Assembly (NCBI RefSeq): GCF_044466355.1
Contig: NZ_JBITMQ010000001.1
Location: forward strand, 496,001-560,000
Direction of reading: 5' to 3'
From: Actinophytocola sp044466355
Lineage (GTDB): Bacteria; Actinomycetota; Actinomycetes; Mycobacteriales; Pseudonocardiaceae
Length of the DNA stretch: 64,000 nt
Shown: positions 14,790 through 22,997 of the stretch, one piece after another
Position numbering within the stretch: the first letter of the stretch is position 1
How the letters are laid out: the number at the start of each line of letters is the position of its first letter
Notes under the pieces: generated by a model
Database searches by the model: none
Seen by the model: the letters and a program-made list of their open reading frames with translations, nothing else
Told to the model about the DNA's origin: nothing
Made by a program: the position numbers and the translations under genes

Positions 14790-16936
14790 ACGAGGTCTTT
14801 CTCCCGCAGGCCGATCCGGTCGTGCAGCCTGCGCATGGCAGGCGGTGACCACCACGCCGCCCGGCCGAGCACCCGCATGCCGACGGGGACCAGCACACCG
14901 CGGATGAGGGTGGCGTCGATGAGGATCGCGAGGCCGCTGCCGATGCCGAACATCTGGACGAAGCTGACGCCGCTCGTACCGAACGCGAGGAGGCTCACCG
15001 CGAGCAGCACGGCCGCCATCGTCACCAGCCTGCCCGTGCGTGAGAGGCCGTGCTTCACCGACTCGCCCAGGTCAGCGCCCTGGTCGTGCATCTCCTTGAT
15101 GCGGCTCAGCACGAACACCTCGTAGTCCATCGACAGGCCGAACACCACGCAGAACAGCAGCACGAGCATGCTCGTGTCGAGCGGCAGCGGGGTGAAGCCC
15201 AGCCACGAGGCCAGCCAGCCCTCCTGGAAGATCATCACCATCAGGCCGATCGTCGCCGACAGGCCCAGGACGTTGAACAGCAGCGCCCGCAGCGGCTGCA
15301 GCACGCTGCCGGAGAACAGGAACAGCAGCAGGAACGTGCTCACCGCGATCAGGCCCGCGGCCAGCGGCAGCTTGCTCGAGATCGCGTCCTTGCTGTCCAC
15401 CAGCCGTGCCGCGGGCCCGCCGACCAGCACCTCCATGCCGTCCGCCGGTGTCTCCCGCACCGTCGTGACCAGCTCCTGGCCCTCCGTGGAGTGCGCGTCG
15501 TAGGCGGTCAGCACGGTCAGCCGCTGCTGCATGTCCTCCGCCGCGTACGCTGCCACCCCCGGGCCGACCGCGCGGCCGTCGGCGTAGGTGCCGACGCTGG
15601 CGGTCACCGACTCGACGCCGGGCAGGCGCGACAGGTCCTGGGCGTAGTCGCCGACGGCGGTCGTGCCCACCGGGTGCCGTGTCACCAGCTGGAGCGCCTT
15701 GGCGTCGTCGCCCGGGAAGTCGGCCCGCAGCACGTCACCGACCACGCGGGTCTCCGCCGCGTCGGTCAGCACCCGGTCGTCGGGCGTGCCGAACTCCACC
15801 TTCAGCAGCGGGACCGCCGCGACCACCAGCAGGAGCACCACCGGCGCGCCCAGCAGGAACGGCCGCCGCAGCGCCGCGCCCGCGATCTTCGCCCACAACG
15901 CCGACACCGAGGTCGGGGTTCGCTTCACCCACGGCAGCCGCGCCGAGTTCACGCGGTGGCCGAGCACGGCGAGCAGCGCGGGGAGCACGAAGATCGCGCT
16001 GAGCATCGCGATGAGCACGACGCCGATGCCCGCGTAGGCGAACGAACGCAGGAAGTACAGCGGGAAGAGGATGAGCGCACCGAGCGCCACCGCGACCGTC
16101 AGCGCGCTGAACACGATCGTCCGGCCCGCGGTCTCCACTGTGCGGGTGACCGACTCGATGGTGTCGTGGCCGCGATCGAGTTCCTCCCGGAACCGCGACA
16201 CCATCAGCAGCGCGTAGTCGATGGCGAGGCCGAGACCGAGCGCAGTGGTCAGGTTGATGGCGAAGACCGACACGTCGGTGATCGAGCCGAGGACGGACAG
16301 CAGCGCGAACGTGCCGAACACGGCGATCGTGCCGATGGCGAGCGGCAGCAGCGCCGCGATCACGCTGCCGAACACGATGACCAGCAGCACCAGGATGATC
16401 GGCACCGCGATGGCCTCCGCGACCGCGAGGTCGCTCGCGACCTGGTTGCTGATGTCCACGCCGATCGCGTCCGGCCCGCCGATCTGGACTCTGAGTGGAC
16501 CGTCGCCCTCGGCGTAGTCCGCCCGCAGCTCCTTGACGTGGCCCTCGTCGGTGAGCTGCGCGACGCCGATCGCGTACTGCCCGTCCACCGACCGCATCGG
16601 TGGCGCCTTGGTCGTGAAGTACGAGGTGAAGCCGGTGATGCCCGGGTCGGTGGCGAGCCGGTCGGTCAGGTCGGCCGCCGCGCGCGTGGCGGCCGGGTCG
16701 TCGACGGAGCCGCGCTCGGCCGAGAACAGGAACACGACGTCGTTCTCGCCGCCGAACTGGCTGTCGATCAGCGCCATGGCCTGGCTCGAGTCCGCGTTCG
16801 GGTCGTCGAAGCCCTCGGTCTGGAGCTTGCCGAACGCGGTGATCCCGAGCGCCGCCGCGCCGACCATGAGCAGGACGGTGATCGTGAGCACCGCCCGTGC
16901 GTGGGACGCGGTGAACCGTCCGATTCGTCCGAACAT
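14786..16936 (-). CDS. MMPL/RND-family membrane transporter
   Basis: A 716-residue exporter of the MmpL class with two repeats, each a membrane helix, a large external loop and five or six further helices (about 12 in all). It starts MFGRIGRFTASHARAVL. The conserved Asp/Tyr motif of the proton relay is in LGLGLAIDYALLMVSRFREE of repeat 1 and GLSMDYEVFVLSRIKE of repeat 2. Likely cargo is a lipid or a drug, driven by proton flux. A TetR regulator is divergent across 92 bases with repeated operator-like sequences, so it is probably repressed by that protein. Confidence 0.92.
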   Translation of the reverse strand: MFGRIGRFTASHARAVLTITVLLMVGAAALGITAFGKLQTEGFDDPNADSSQAMALIDSQFGGENDVVFLFSAERGSVDDPAATRAAADLTDRLATDPGITGFTSYFTTKAPPMRSVDGQYAIGVAQLTDEGHVKELRADYAEGDGPLRVQIGGPDAIGVDISNQVASDLAVAEAIAVPIILVLLVIVFGSVIAALLPLAIGTIAVFGTFALLSVLGSITDVSVFAINLTTALGLGLAIDYALLMVSRFREELDRGHDTIESVTRTVETAGRTIVFSALTVAVALGALILFPLYFLRSFAYAGIGVVLIAMLSAIFVLPALLAVLGHRVNSARLPWVKRTPTSVSALWAKIAGAALRRPFLLGAPVVLLLVVAAVPLLKVEFGTPDDRVLTDAAETRVVGDVLRADFPGDDAKALQLVTRHPVGTTAVGDYAQDLSRLPGVESVTASVGTYADGRAVGPGVAAYAAEDMQQRLTVLTAYDAHSTEGQELVTTVRETPADGMEVLVGGPAARLVDSKDAISSKLPLAAGLIAVSTFLLLFLFSGSVLQPLRALLFNVLGLSATIGLMVMIFQEGWLASWLGFTPLPLDTSMLVLLFCVVFGLSMDYEVFVLSRIKEMHDQGADLGESVKHGLSRTGRLVTMAAVLLAVSLLAFGTSGVSFVQMFGIGSGLAILIDATLIRGVLVPVGMRVLGRAAWWSPPAMRRLHDRIGLREKDLV

Positions 16937-16972
16937 GGTGTTCCCTCTCAGCGTCGCTCAATGTGTACAGCC

Positions 16973-17020
16973 GTAAACTTGATGGGTGTAAACTTGCCAT
17001 GGATGTTTACCGGTGTCAAC
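16973..17020. promoter_or_regulatory. Operator-like repeats between MMPL exporter and TetR gene
   Basis: GTAAACTTG occurs at 16973 and 16988. GTAAAC at 16988-16993 faces GTTTAC at 17005-17010 in an inverted arrangement with an 11-base spacer, and GGTGTCAAC at 17012 echoes GGTGTAAAC at 16985. The cluster fills the gap between the divergent genes, the usual site for a TetR protein that controls both. Binding is inferred. Confidence 0.55.
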
Positions 17021-17028
17021 ATTGCTTC

Positions 17029-17715
17029 ATGGACGACTCAGCGCCGGGCAAACGCGGCTACCACCACGGCGATCTGCGCAACGCGCTGGTCACGGCGGCC
17101 GCCGACCTTGCCGCGAGGGGTGGCCCCGCTTCGGTCACGATCAGGGCTGCGGCCAGGGAGGTCGGCGTGACACCGACGGCCGCGTACCGCCACTTCGCCA
17201 ACCACGACGAGTTGCTGACGGCGGCGAAGGAACGCGCGATCGAGGAACTGACCACGGCCATGATCAAGGCGTTCGCGGACCGCCCGCCGACCGGCGGCGA
17301 CCCCGTCCGGCACGCGCTGGCCAGGTTCGGCGCCTTCGGCCGCGGCTACCTGGCGTTCGCACGGCAGGAGCCGGGCCTGTTCCACACCGTGTTCGCGCCG
17401 GCCGGCCAGGCGCCGCCGCCGATCGAACGGACGGAGACGAGCCCGTACCAGCTGCTGGTCAGCGCGCTGGACGACCTGGTCGCGGTCGGCTACCTCAGCC
17501 CGGATCGCAGGCCGGTCACCGAGATCACCGCGTGGGCGATGGTGCACGGCCTCGCCACGTTGCTCGACGGGCCGCTGGCCGACCTGTCGGAGAACCTGCG
17601 CGACGAGGTGATCGTGCGGAGCATGCTCGTGCTCGGCCACGGCCTGAAGGGCAACGGCCTCGACAAGGAGCAGGAGTCGTTGCTGGCCGACGAGCTGGCG
17701 GAACTGCCGGACTAA
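17029..17715 (+). CDS. TetR-family regulator, likely repressor of the MMPL exporter
   Basis: A 228-residue protein. The N-terminal HTH is preceded by RGYHHGDLRNALVTAA, the signature of the TetR subgroup with the C-terminal WHG-type ligand domain. The recognition part is VGVTPTAAYRHFANHDELL. The ATG at 17029 is preferred because it gives the normal short leader MDDSAPGKRGYHHG; the frame is open 66 bases further upstream through the operator repeats. It is divergent from the exporter, and its stop overlaps the next, convergent gene by 4 bases. Confidence 0.88.
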   Translation: MDDSAPGKRGYHHGDLRNALVTAAADLAARGGPASVTIRAAAREVGVTPTAAYRHFANHDELLTAAKERAIEELTTAMIKAFADRPPTGGDPVRHALARFGAFGRGYLAFARQEPGLFHTVFAPAGQAPPPIERTETSPYQLLVSALDDLVAVGYLSPDRRPVTEITAWAMVHGLATLLDGPLADLSENLRDEVIVRSMLVLGHGLKGNGLDKEQESLLADELAELPD

Positions 17716-18428
17716 CGTGCGCCTTCTCGGGCGTGCAGGTCGCGGACGGTCGGGGAGGTCGCCACTGTCGCCGGGTCGGGGTAGGTGCCGAGGACTCGGT
17801 CGGCCGTGCCCGAGCTGGTCACGGTGAACCAGTAGTGCTCGTTCTTGTAGTGGTGCAGGCGGTGGTTTCGCCAGATGGCGCGGTAGACGCGGGACCGCGG
17901 CCGGTAGTCGCTGTGGATCAGGTAGTGCGTCCACTCGTACCCGAGCCCGAGCAGGCCGACGACGCTCAGGAACGTGAGGCCGAGCGCGGGCCGCGGGAAC
18001 GCGAGCAGGCCGATCGCCACGGCCAGCGGTACCAGCCACAGGTGCACCTGCCACGGGATGAACACGAGCGGTATGTCGCGCGGGTCGGCGTGGTGGGCGC
18101 GGTGCTTGCGGGACAGCAGGGGGTCGACGGTGACGCGGCCGACGTGCCGCGGCCGCCAGTGCAGGACGCAGACGTGCACGGCCCACTCGAAGAACGGGAA
18201 CACGGCGAGCATCACCAGCGGCGTCCACGCGTCGGACAGCCGCCAGTCGCCGACCAGCACGCGCGCGGTCACCGCGGCGGTGAGGAGCACCCCGATCAGC
18301 CAGGGGGACGGGTGGCGCCAGAACGCCCTCGCCGCGTCACCGAGACCGACCGACCGTCGTTTCGGGCCGGCGAACGCGGCCTCGTCGTCGGCGACGCGCT
18401 GTTTCGCGAGCCGTTCCACGTCGGTCAT
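17712..18428 (-). CDS. Fatty acid hydroxylase / sterol desaturase superfamily protein
   Basis: A 238-residue membrane di-iron enzyme with four hydrophobic segments. The histidine boxes are seen in EWAVHVCVLH, SRKHRAHHADP, HYLIHSD and NHRLHHYKNEHYW, the set of eight or more His that hold two irons. It likely hydroxylates or desaturates a lipid; the substrate is unknown. Its start codon overlaps the stop of the upstream GntR-type regulator by 4 bases (ATGA), so the two form an operon and the regulator probably controls it in response to a fatty acid or similar ligand. Confidence 0.85.
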   Translation of the reverse strand: MTDVERLAKQRVADDEAAFAGPKRRSVGLGDAARAFWRHPSPWLIGVLLTAAVTARVLVGDWRLSDAWTPLVMLAVFPFFEWAVHVCVLHWRPRHVGRVTVDPLLSRKHRAHHADPRDIPLVFIPWQVHLWLVPLAVAIGLLAFPRPALGLTFLSVVGLLGLGYEWTHYLIHSDYRPRSRVYRAIWRNHRLHHYKNEHYWFTVTSSGTADRVLGTYPDPATVATSPTVRDLHAREGAR

Positions 18429-19147
18429 GGCAGCTCCTCGAGTTGTCGGATGGCGTCGAGCAGTGCGCTGGTGGCGGGTGCGAGCAGGGCCTGCGCGGCG
18501 TCGCGGGCCCCGTCGGCGTCGCCGAGGACGATGCGGTCGGTGAGCGCGCGGTACACGTCGACCTGGTCGACCTCGGCGGCCATGAGCGTGGCCAGCGCGC
18601 CGAGCGCGGGTTCGTAGGCGGCGCGGAGGCTGTTGAACATCAGCCGGAACGCGATCGAGTCGGCGCCGTCGACGACGTGGTCCCAGAACACGAGCGCCTG
18701 CCGCTGCCGTGCCACCGGGTCGGGGTCGCCGTCGAGCGCGGACACGGCGGCGCGCAGCGGCGCCTCGATCCGCGCGCCCGCTCGCGCGGCGGCGAGTTCG
18801 GCCACCTTGGGGCCGATCAGCAACCGCGCCTCGAGCACGCTGCGCGCGACGGCCGGGTCGAGTTCGCCGCGGGGGAGGAGCAGTCGGGGGAGCAGGTCGA
18901 GGCCCGCGTGCCTGCGGTAGTCCCGCACGGTCGTCGCGTCGCCCTGGCGCACCTCGACGAGCCCGGCCTGGGCGACGCGCTGCAGCGCCTCCCGGACCGC
19001 GGGCCGGGACACACCGAGCACCTCGGCGAGCTTCCGTTCGCTCGGCAGTGCCTCGCCCGGGGCGAACTCGCCGCTGACCACGTCGTCGAGGATCTGGTCG
19101 AAGACTTCGTCCGGGACCGACCGCCGGGACACAGGTTGCAGGGCCAT
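18425..19147 (-). CDS. GntR-family (FadR-type) regulator
   Basis: A 240-residue regulator. The N-terminal winged HTH is VFDQILDDVVSGEFAPGEALPSE with the GntR signature VSRPAVREALQRVAQAGLVEV, and the all-helical C-terminal domain resembles the FadR/FCD group. The ATG at 19147 gives the usual short leader MALQPVSRRSVPDEV. A FadR-like palindrome TGGTCATACCA lies 37 bases upstream, suggesting autoregulation. It is translated together with the hydroxylase gene. Confidence 0.88.
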   Translation of the reverse strand: MALQPVSRRSVPDEVFDQILDDVVSGEFAPGEALPSERKLAEVLGVSRPAVREALQRVAQAGLVEVRQGDATTVRDYRRHAGLDLLPRLLLPRGELDPAVARSVLEARLLIGPKVAELAAARAGARIEAPLRAAVSALDGDPDPVARQRQALVFWDHVVDGADSIAFRLMFNSLRAAYEPALGALATLMAAEVDQVDVYRALTDRIVLGDADGARDAAQALLAPATSALLDAIRQLEELP

Positions 19148-19183
19148 GGTCAAGAAGTACCTGGTCACGGGACACAGGTCAAG

Positions 19184-19194
19184 TGGTCATACCA
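19184..19194. promoter_or_regulatory. GntR/FadR-type operator TGGTCATACCA
   Basis: An exact TGGT-N3-ACCA palindrome upstream of the GntR-type gene. FadR of E. coli recognises TGGTCnGACCA, and many relatives use TGGT-N3-ACCA, so this is the likely site for the adjacent regulator. It lies in the 144-base gap shared with the divergent pafB gene; nothing else clear is seen there except the pafB -10 box TAGAGT at 19279. Confidence 0.6.
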
Positions 19195-19291
19195 GCGTCG
19201 GGTCATCTTGACCGAGTCAATGGACCGTTCGTTCGAACACCCTGGCGCGCCAACGGGACTCGCCTCGGCCAGTCGGGCTAGAGTTCGAAAC

Positions 19292-20263
19292 GTGTCCGTC
19301 GTCCGCGCTGAAAGACTCGTGAACCTGGTGCTGTGCCTGCTGTCCACGCGCCAGTACCTGCCCGCCGAGAGCATTCGCAAGATTGTGTCCGGCTACGGTG
19401 ACGCGCCCAATGACGACGCGTTCTTCCGCATGTTCGAGCGCGACAAGACCGAGTTACGAGAGCTGGGGATCCCGCTCGAGGTCGGGCGCAACTGGTCGTT
19501 CGACAAGGTCGACGGCTACCGCATCGCGCGCCGCGACTACGAGCTCGGCGACATCGAGCTGGAGCCCGACGAGGCGGCCGCGGTCGCGCTGGCCGTCCGC
19601 CTGTGGGACTCCCCGGAGCTGACCGGCGCCGCGCACGGGGCGTTGCTGAAGCTGCGTGCGGCGGGCGTCGACGTCGACCAGGGCGCGCCCGCGGTCGTCG
19701 AGCCGAAGGTGCGCACGACCGAGCCCGCGTTCGGTCCGCTGCTCGCCGCGGTGCAGACCGGTCAGGCGGTCAGCTTCGACTACCGCAGACCGTCGCCGGC
19801 CGAGCTGCGCGGCCGCACACTCGAGCCGTGGGGCGTGGTGTCGTGGCGCGGCCGCTGGTACGTGGTGGGGCACGACCGCGACCGGGACGCACCCCGCTGC
19901 TTCCGGCTGTCCCGCATCGTCGGCGACGTCCGGCTGGTCGGGAAGGCGGGCACGGTGCGCCGCCCGGCGGACGTCGACCTGCTGAAGTTCGTGGCCAGCA
20001 CCAGCAACGAGCCACCGGAGACATCGACCGTGCGGCTGTGGCTGGCCAAGCACCGCGCGGCGGGCCTGCGCAGGCGTGCGACCGTGGTGGGCGAGCGCGT
20101 GCTGGACGGTGAGCCGGGCGACCTCGTCGAGCTGGAGGTGCTCCACACCGACTCGGCGGCGAGCTGGATCGCGGGCTACGGCCAGGACGCCGTGGTGCTG
20201 GAACCGGACGTGCTGCGCAAGGCCGTGCACGAGCGGCTGCTCGCGGTGGCGGAGGCGACGTGA
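19292..20263 (+). CDS. pafB: DNA-damage regulator PafB (WYL domain)
   Basis: A 323-residue transcription activator that acts with PafC on the LexA-independent DNA damage genes of actinobacteria. An N-terminal winged HTH is followed by a WYL domain whose core reads SFDYRRPSPAELRGRTLEPWGVVSW, with the conserved RxFRLSRI further on, and then the WCX region. The start is the GTG at 19292, with TAGAGT 7 nt upstream (leaderless); the longer open frame upstream covers the gap. The stop overlaps the pafC start by 4 bases, the usual coupling. Confidence 0.94.
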   Translation: MSVVRAERLVNLVLCLLSTRQYLPAESIRKIVSGYGDAPNDDAFFRMFERDKTELRELGIPLEVGRNWSFDKVDGYRIARRDYELGDIELEPDEAAAVALAVRLWDSPELTGAAHGALLKLRAAGVDVDQGAPAVVEPKVRTTEPAFGPLLAAVQTGQAVSFDYRRPSPAELRGRTLEPWGVVSWRGRWYVVGHDRDRDAPRCFRLSRIVGDVRLVGKAGTVRRPADVDLLKFVASTSNEPPETSTVRLWLAKHRAAGLRRRATVVGERVLDGEPGDLVELEVLHTDSAASWIAGYGQDAVVLEPDVLRKAVHERLLAVAEAT

Positions 20264-21222
20264 ACACGACTTCATCGACCGACCGCCTGCCGAGGCTGCT
20301 CGCGCTGGTGCCGTACCTCATCGCCCGGCCGGGCATCGCGGTCGACGAGGCGGCCGCCGACTTCGGCGTCACCGCCAAGCAGCTGCGCAAGGACCTCGAG
20401 CTGCTGTGGATGTGCGGACTGCCGGGTTACGGCCCCGGTGACCTCATCGACCTGTCCTTCGAGGGCGACACGATCTCGGTCAACTTCGACGCGGGCATGA
20501 GCCGTCCGCTCCGGCTGACCGGCTCGGAGGCGACCGCCCTGCTGGTCGCGCTGCGCACCCTGCTGGACGCGCCGGGCGTGGCCGACGCGGACGCCGTCCG
20601 CAGGGCCGTCGCCAAGATCGAGGCGGCCGCGGGCCAGGCGCAGCCCGCGGGGGTGGCGGTGGGCCTGGGCGTCCGCGAAGGCGCGACGACCGCGAAGGCA
20701 CGTGAGGTCGTCCAGAAGGCGCTGCGCGGCAACAAGGCGCTCCGGATGACGTACTACACGGCGTCCAAGGACGAGATCACCGAACGCACGGTCGACCCGA
20801 TGCGCATGCTGATCGTCGAGGGCCGCGGGTACCTGGAGGCGTGGTGCCGCAGAGCGGAAGGCGTGCGCCTGTTCCGCATGGACCGCATCGACGACGTCGC
20901 CGAGCTGGACGAGCAGGCCGCCCCGCCGCCGTACGCGGAACACACCGACACGACGGCAGGTCTCTTCCACGCGCAACCGGACCAGCCGGTGGCCCAGTTC
21001 GTGCTGTCCCCGGACGGCCGCTGGGTCTCGGAGTACTACCCGGTGGAGGACGTGGCGGAGCTGGAGGGCGGCCATCTCCGCGTGTGGATGCGCTACGCCG
21101 ACCTGTCGTGGATGGTCCGCCTCATGCTGGGGCTGGGCGGCGACGCCGTCGTCGAGGGGCCTGTCGAGCTGGTGTCCGCGCTGCGGAGCCGGGCGTTGGG
21201 GGCCTTGGCGCGTTACCGGTGA
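20260..21222 (+). CDS. pafC: DNA-damage regulator PafC (WYL domain)
   Basis: A 320-residue partner of PafB with the same plan: N-terminal HTH (VDEAAADFGVTAKQLRKDLELLWMCGLPGYGPGD), WYL domain (LRMTYYTASKDEITERTVDPM, then LFRMDRIDD) and a WCX C-terminus (MVRLMLGLGGDAVVEGP). It starts at a GTG overlapping the pafB stop. A 10-bp hairpin follows at 21349. Together with the RecA-NDp-like sites before mpa and pup this suggests local control of the proteasome. Confidence 0.94.
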   Translation: MNTTSSTDRLPRLLALVPYLIARPGIAVDEAAADFGVTAKQLRKDLELLWMCGLPGYGPGDLIDLSFEGDTISVNFDAGMSRPLRLTGSEATALLVALRTLLDAPGVADADAVRRAVAKIEAAAGQAQPAGVAVGLGVREGATTAKAREVVQKALRGNKALRMTYYTASKDEITERTVDPMRMLIVEGRGYLEAWCRRAEGVRLFRMDRIDDVAELDEQAAPPPYAEHTDTTAGLFHAQPDQPVAQFVLSPDGRWVSEYYPVEDVAELEGGHLRVWMRYADLSWMVRLMLGLGGDAVVEGPVELVSALRSRALGALARYR

Positions 21223-21348
21223 CCTGCCGGTTTCCCGTTGTGGGTGGTGTCTCGCCGGACGGGCAAGTCTCGGGAGGGCAGGCAGGCCGTCTTTGTGGGC
21301 TGCGCCCGGCTCGTGCACGGGGCTGGGGCCGCTTCGCGGCGGTGCGGT

Positions 21349-21400
21349 GCCCTGAAAGACGCTTTCAGGGCACTCAACGTCCCCATAGCGGCGTTCGCGG
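21349..21400. terminator. Hairpin after pafC and copy 2 of the dispersed repeat
   Basis: A perfect 10-bp stem, GCCCTGAAAG (21349-21358) and CTTTCAGGGC (21362-21371), with a 3-base loop, in the 291-base gap after pafC. Bases 21350 to about 21385 match the reverse complement of the palindrome at 1351-1399 almost completely, and the remainder to ~21400 has diverged. No gene is seen in the rest of the gap. Confidence 0.7.
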
Positions 21401-21513
21401 CATCGGTGCACCGTCCGTCAGGGGGAGGGTGGCCTCACCAGCTGTTGTGTGATTTGTGTTAAGTGGGGATGTGGGCATCGTACTTCGACCACACGCCCAC
21501 TACGGTAGAAATC

Positions 21514-21780
21514 GTGATGTCCTACCTGCCGACCTGGATCGTGGTCGTCGTGGGGTTGTTGTTGCTCGGTTGGGTGTTGGTGCGGGTGCGCCGCCACGTG
21601 CGGCGGTTCAACCGGGCCGCGGCCGTCACCGGGGGCCACTTCAGCCACGAGACCGGCACCTTGAGAGCACGGTCCGCCGGGTTGCGGGTGGCGATGAGAG
21701 AGACCCGGGCACGGGTGAAGCGCGCTCCGGCTGACGTACCATCGAACGGCCGGGGGAGACAGGAGGAAGACCGTGGGTAA
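21514..21780 (+). CDS. Small single-pass membrane protein upstream of tatA
   Basis: An 88-residue protein beginning MMSYLPTWIVVVVGLLLLGW: one membrane helix, then a basic cytoplasmic part (RVRRHVRRFNRAAA). The GTG at 21514 is chosen because TACGGT lies 7 nt upstream; the ATG at 21517 is equally possible for translation. Its 3' end overlaps the tatA start by 8 bases, so it is cotranscribed with tatA. It is not a Tat subunit by sequence, and its role is unknown. Confidence 0.75.
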   Translation: MMSYLPTWIVVVVGLLLLGWVLVRVRRHVRRFNRAAAVTGGHFSHETGTLRARSAGLRVAMRETRARVKRAPADVPSNGRGRQEEDRG

Positions 21781-22048
21781 CCTGGGTGTGCCCGAGCTGC
21801 TGATCATCGCGGGTGTGATCATTCTGCTCTTCGGGGCGCGGAAGCTGCCCGAGATGGCCCGTTCGCTCGGCAAGTCAGCCAAGGCCTTCAAGGAAGAGAC
21901 CAAGGGCATGCGCGGCGAGGACGACGAGAAGCCCGCCGCCGCCGAGCCGCAGCAGCCGGTCCAGCAGCAGCTGCCTCCCACGCAGCCGCAGCAGACGAAC
22001 GGCGTGACGCCGCAGTCGGTCGAGCAGCAGAACAAGAACGCCAGCTGA
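21773..22048 (+). CDS. tatA: Twin-arginine translocase subunit TatA
   Basis: A 91-residue pore-forming subunit of the Tat exporter. A short N-terminal membrane helix (PELLIIAGVIILL) is followed by the hinge and amphipathic helix FGARKLPEMARSLGKSAKAF, then a charged and Gln/Pro-rich tail. It starts at a GTG after a strong AGGAGG site. tatC follows after 18 bases, as in most actinobacteria. Confidence 0.96.
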   Translation: MGNLGVPELLIIAGVIILLFGARKLPEMARSLGKSAKAFKEETKGMRGEDDEKPAAAEPQQPVQQQLPPTQPQQTNGVTPQSVEQQNKNAS

Positions 22049-22066
22049 GAGAACAGGTCCTAGACG

Positions 22067-22996
22067 GTGGCGCGCAAATCGCACCGCCGGGACGACGGCC
22101 GTCGCGAGGCGAAGAAGCTTCGTAGTCGACGACACAATCCCGACGGCACCATGACCCTTCGGGATCACCTGTACGAGCTGCGGCACCGGCTCGGGCTTGC
22201 CCTGCTGGCCCTGCTCGCGGGCTGCATCCTCGGCTTCCTCTGGTTCCAGTGGCGGGTGGGTCCGATCCCCTCTCTCGGTCACCTGCTGACCGGGCCCTAC
22301 TGCGAACTGCCCGCGAGCGTCCGGTTCGAGCCCGTGCCGGGCAAGTGCCAGTTGCTGCAGACGCAGCCGTTCGAGGCGTTCCTCATCCAGTTCAAGGTGG
22401 GTCTCGCCGCGGGAGCGGTCCTGACCAGCCCGTTCTGGCTCTACCAGATCTGGGCGTTCATCACGCCCGGGCTCTACGACAACGAACGCAAGTTCACCCG
22501 CATCTTCGTGGTGCTCGCGTCGTTCCTGTTCGCGTGCGGCGCCGCGCTCGCCTACTTCGTGGTCCCCAAGGGCCTCTCGGTGCTGGTGAGCTTCGGTGGC
22601 GACACGTTCATCGCGGCACTCGCGGCCAACGACTACATCTCGTTCGTGCTGGTGATGCTGCTGATCTTCGGTGTCAGCTTCGAGCTGCCGCTGCTGATCA
22701 CGATGCTGAACCGGATCGGTGTCCTGCCCTACCGCAACCTCAGGAAGTGGCGCCGCGGGATCATCTTCATGCTGTTCGTGTTCGCGGCGATCGCGACGCC
22801 CGGCACCGACCCGATCGGCATGCTCGCCCTCTCCGGCGCCATGACGATCCTGTTCGAGCTGGCCGTGCAGATCGCCCGCGTCCACGACCGCAAGAAGGAC
22901 CGCCAGGCGGTCGAGGAGGGCTGGGGTGACCCCGAGGACTACGACCTCGACGAGCCCAAGAAGGCAGACCGCGTCGGCACGGACGACGTGACCTGA
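22067..22996 (+). CDS. tatC: Twin-arginine translocase subunit TatC
   Basis: A 309-residue integral membrane receptor for twin-arginine signal peptides. It has six membrane helices, the N-terminal motif MTLRDHLYELRHRL, and PFWLYQIWAFITPGLYDNER in the first cytoplasmic loop. An N-terminal extension of ~28 basic residues precedes the conserved start, and the C-terminal tail is acidic. It starts at a GTG 18 bases after tatA. Confidence 0.96.
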   Translation: MARKSHRRDDGRREAKKLRSRRHNPDGTMTLRDHLYELRHRLGLALLALLAGCILGFLWFQWRVGPIPSLGHLLTGPYCELPASVRFEPVPGKCQLLQTQPFEAFLIQFKVGLAAGAVLTSPFWLYQIWAFITPGLYDNERKFTRIFVVLASFLFACGAALAYFVVPKGLSVLVSFGGDTFIAALAANDYISFVLVMLLIFGVSFELPLLITMLNRIGVLPYRNLRKWRRGIIFMLFVFAAIATPGTDPIGMLALSGAMTILFELAVQIARVHDRKKDRQAVEEGWGDPEDYDLDEPKKADRVGTDDVT

Positions 22997-22997
22997 C

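Noticed and set aside
15050..17170. Rightward open frame of 706 codons opposite the MMPL exporter
   Set aside because: Composition is rich in His, Arg, Gln and Asp, typical of an antisense shadow; the exporter frame has clear membrane helices and motifs.
19262..19292. PafBC-type motif for autoregulation of pafB
   Set aside because: TAGAGT is present at 19279, but no TTGTCRGTG-like sequence lies at the required distance; the region reads differently.
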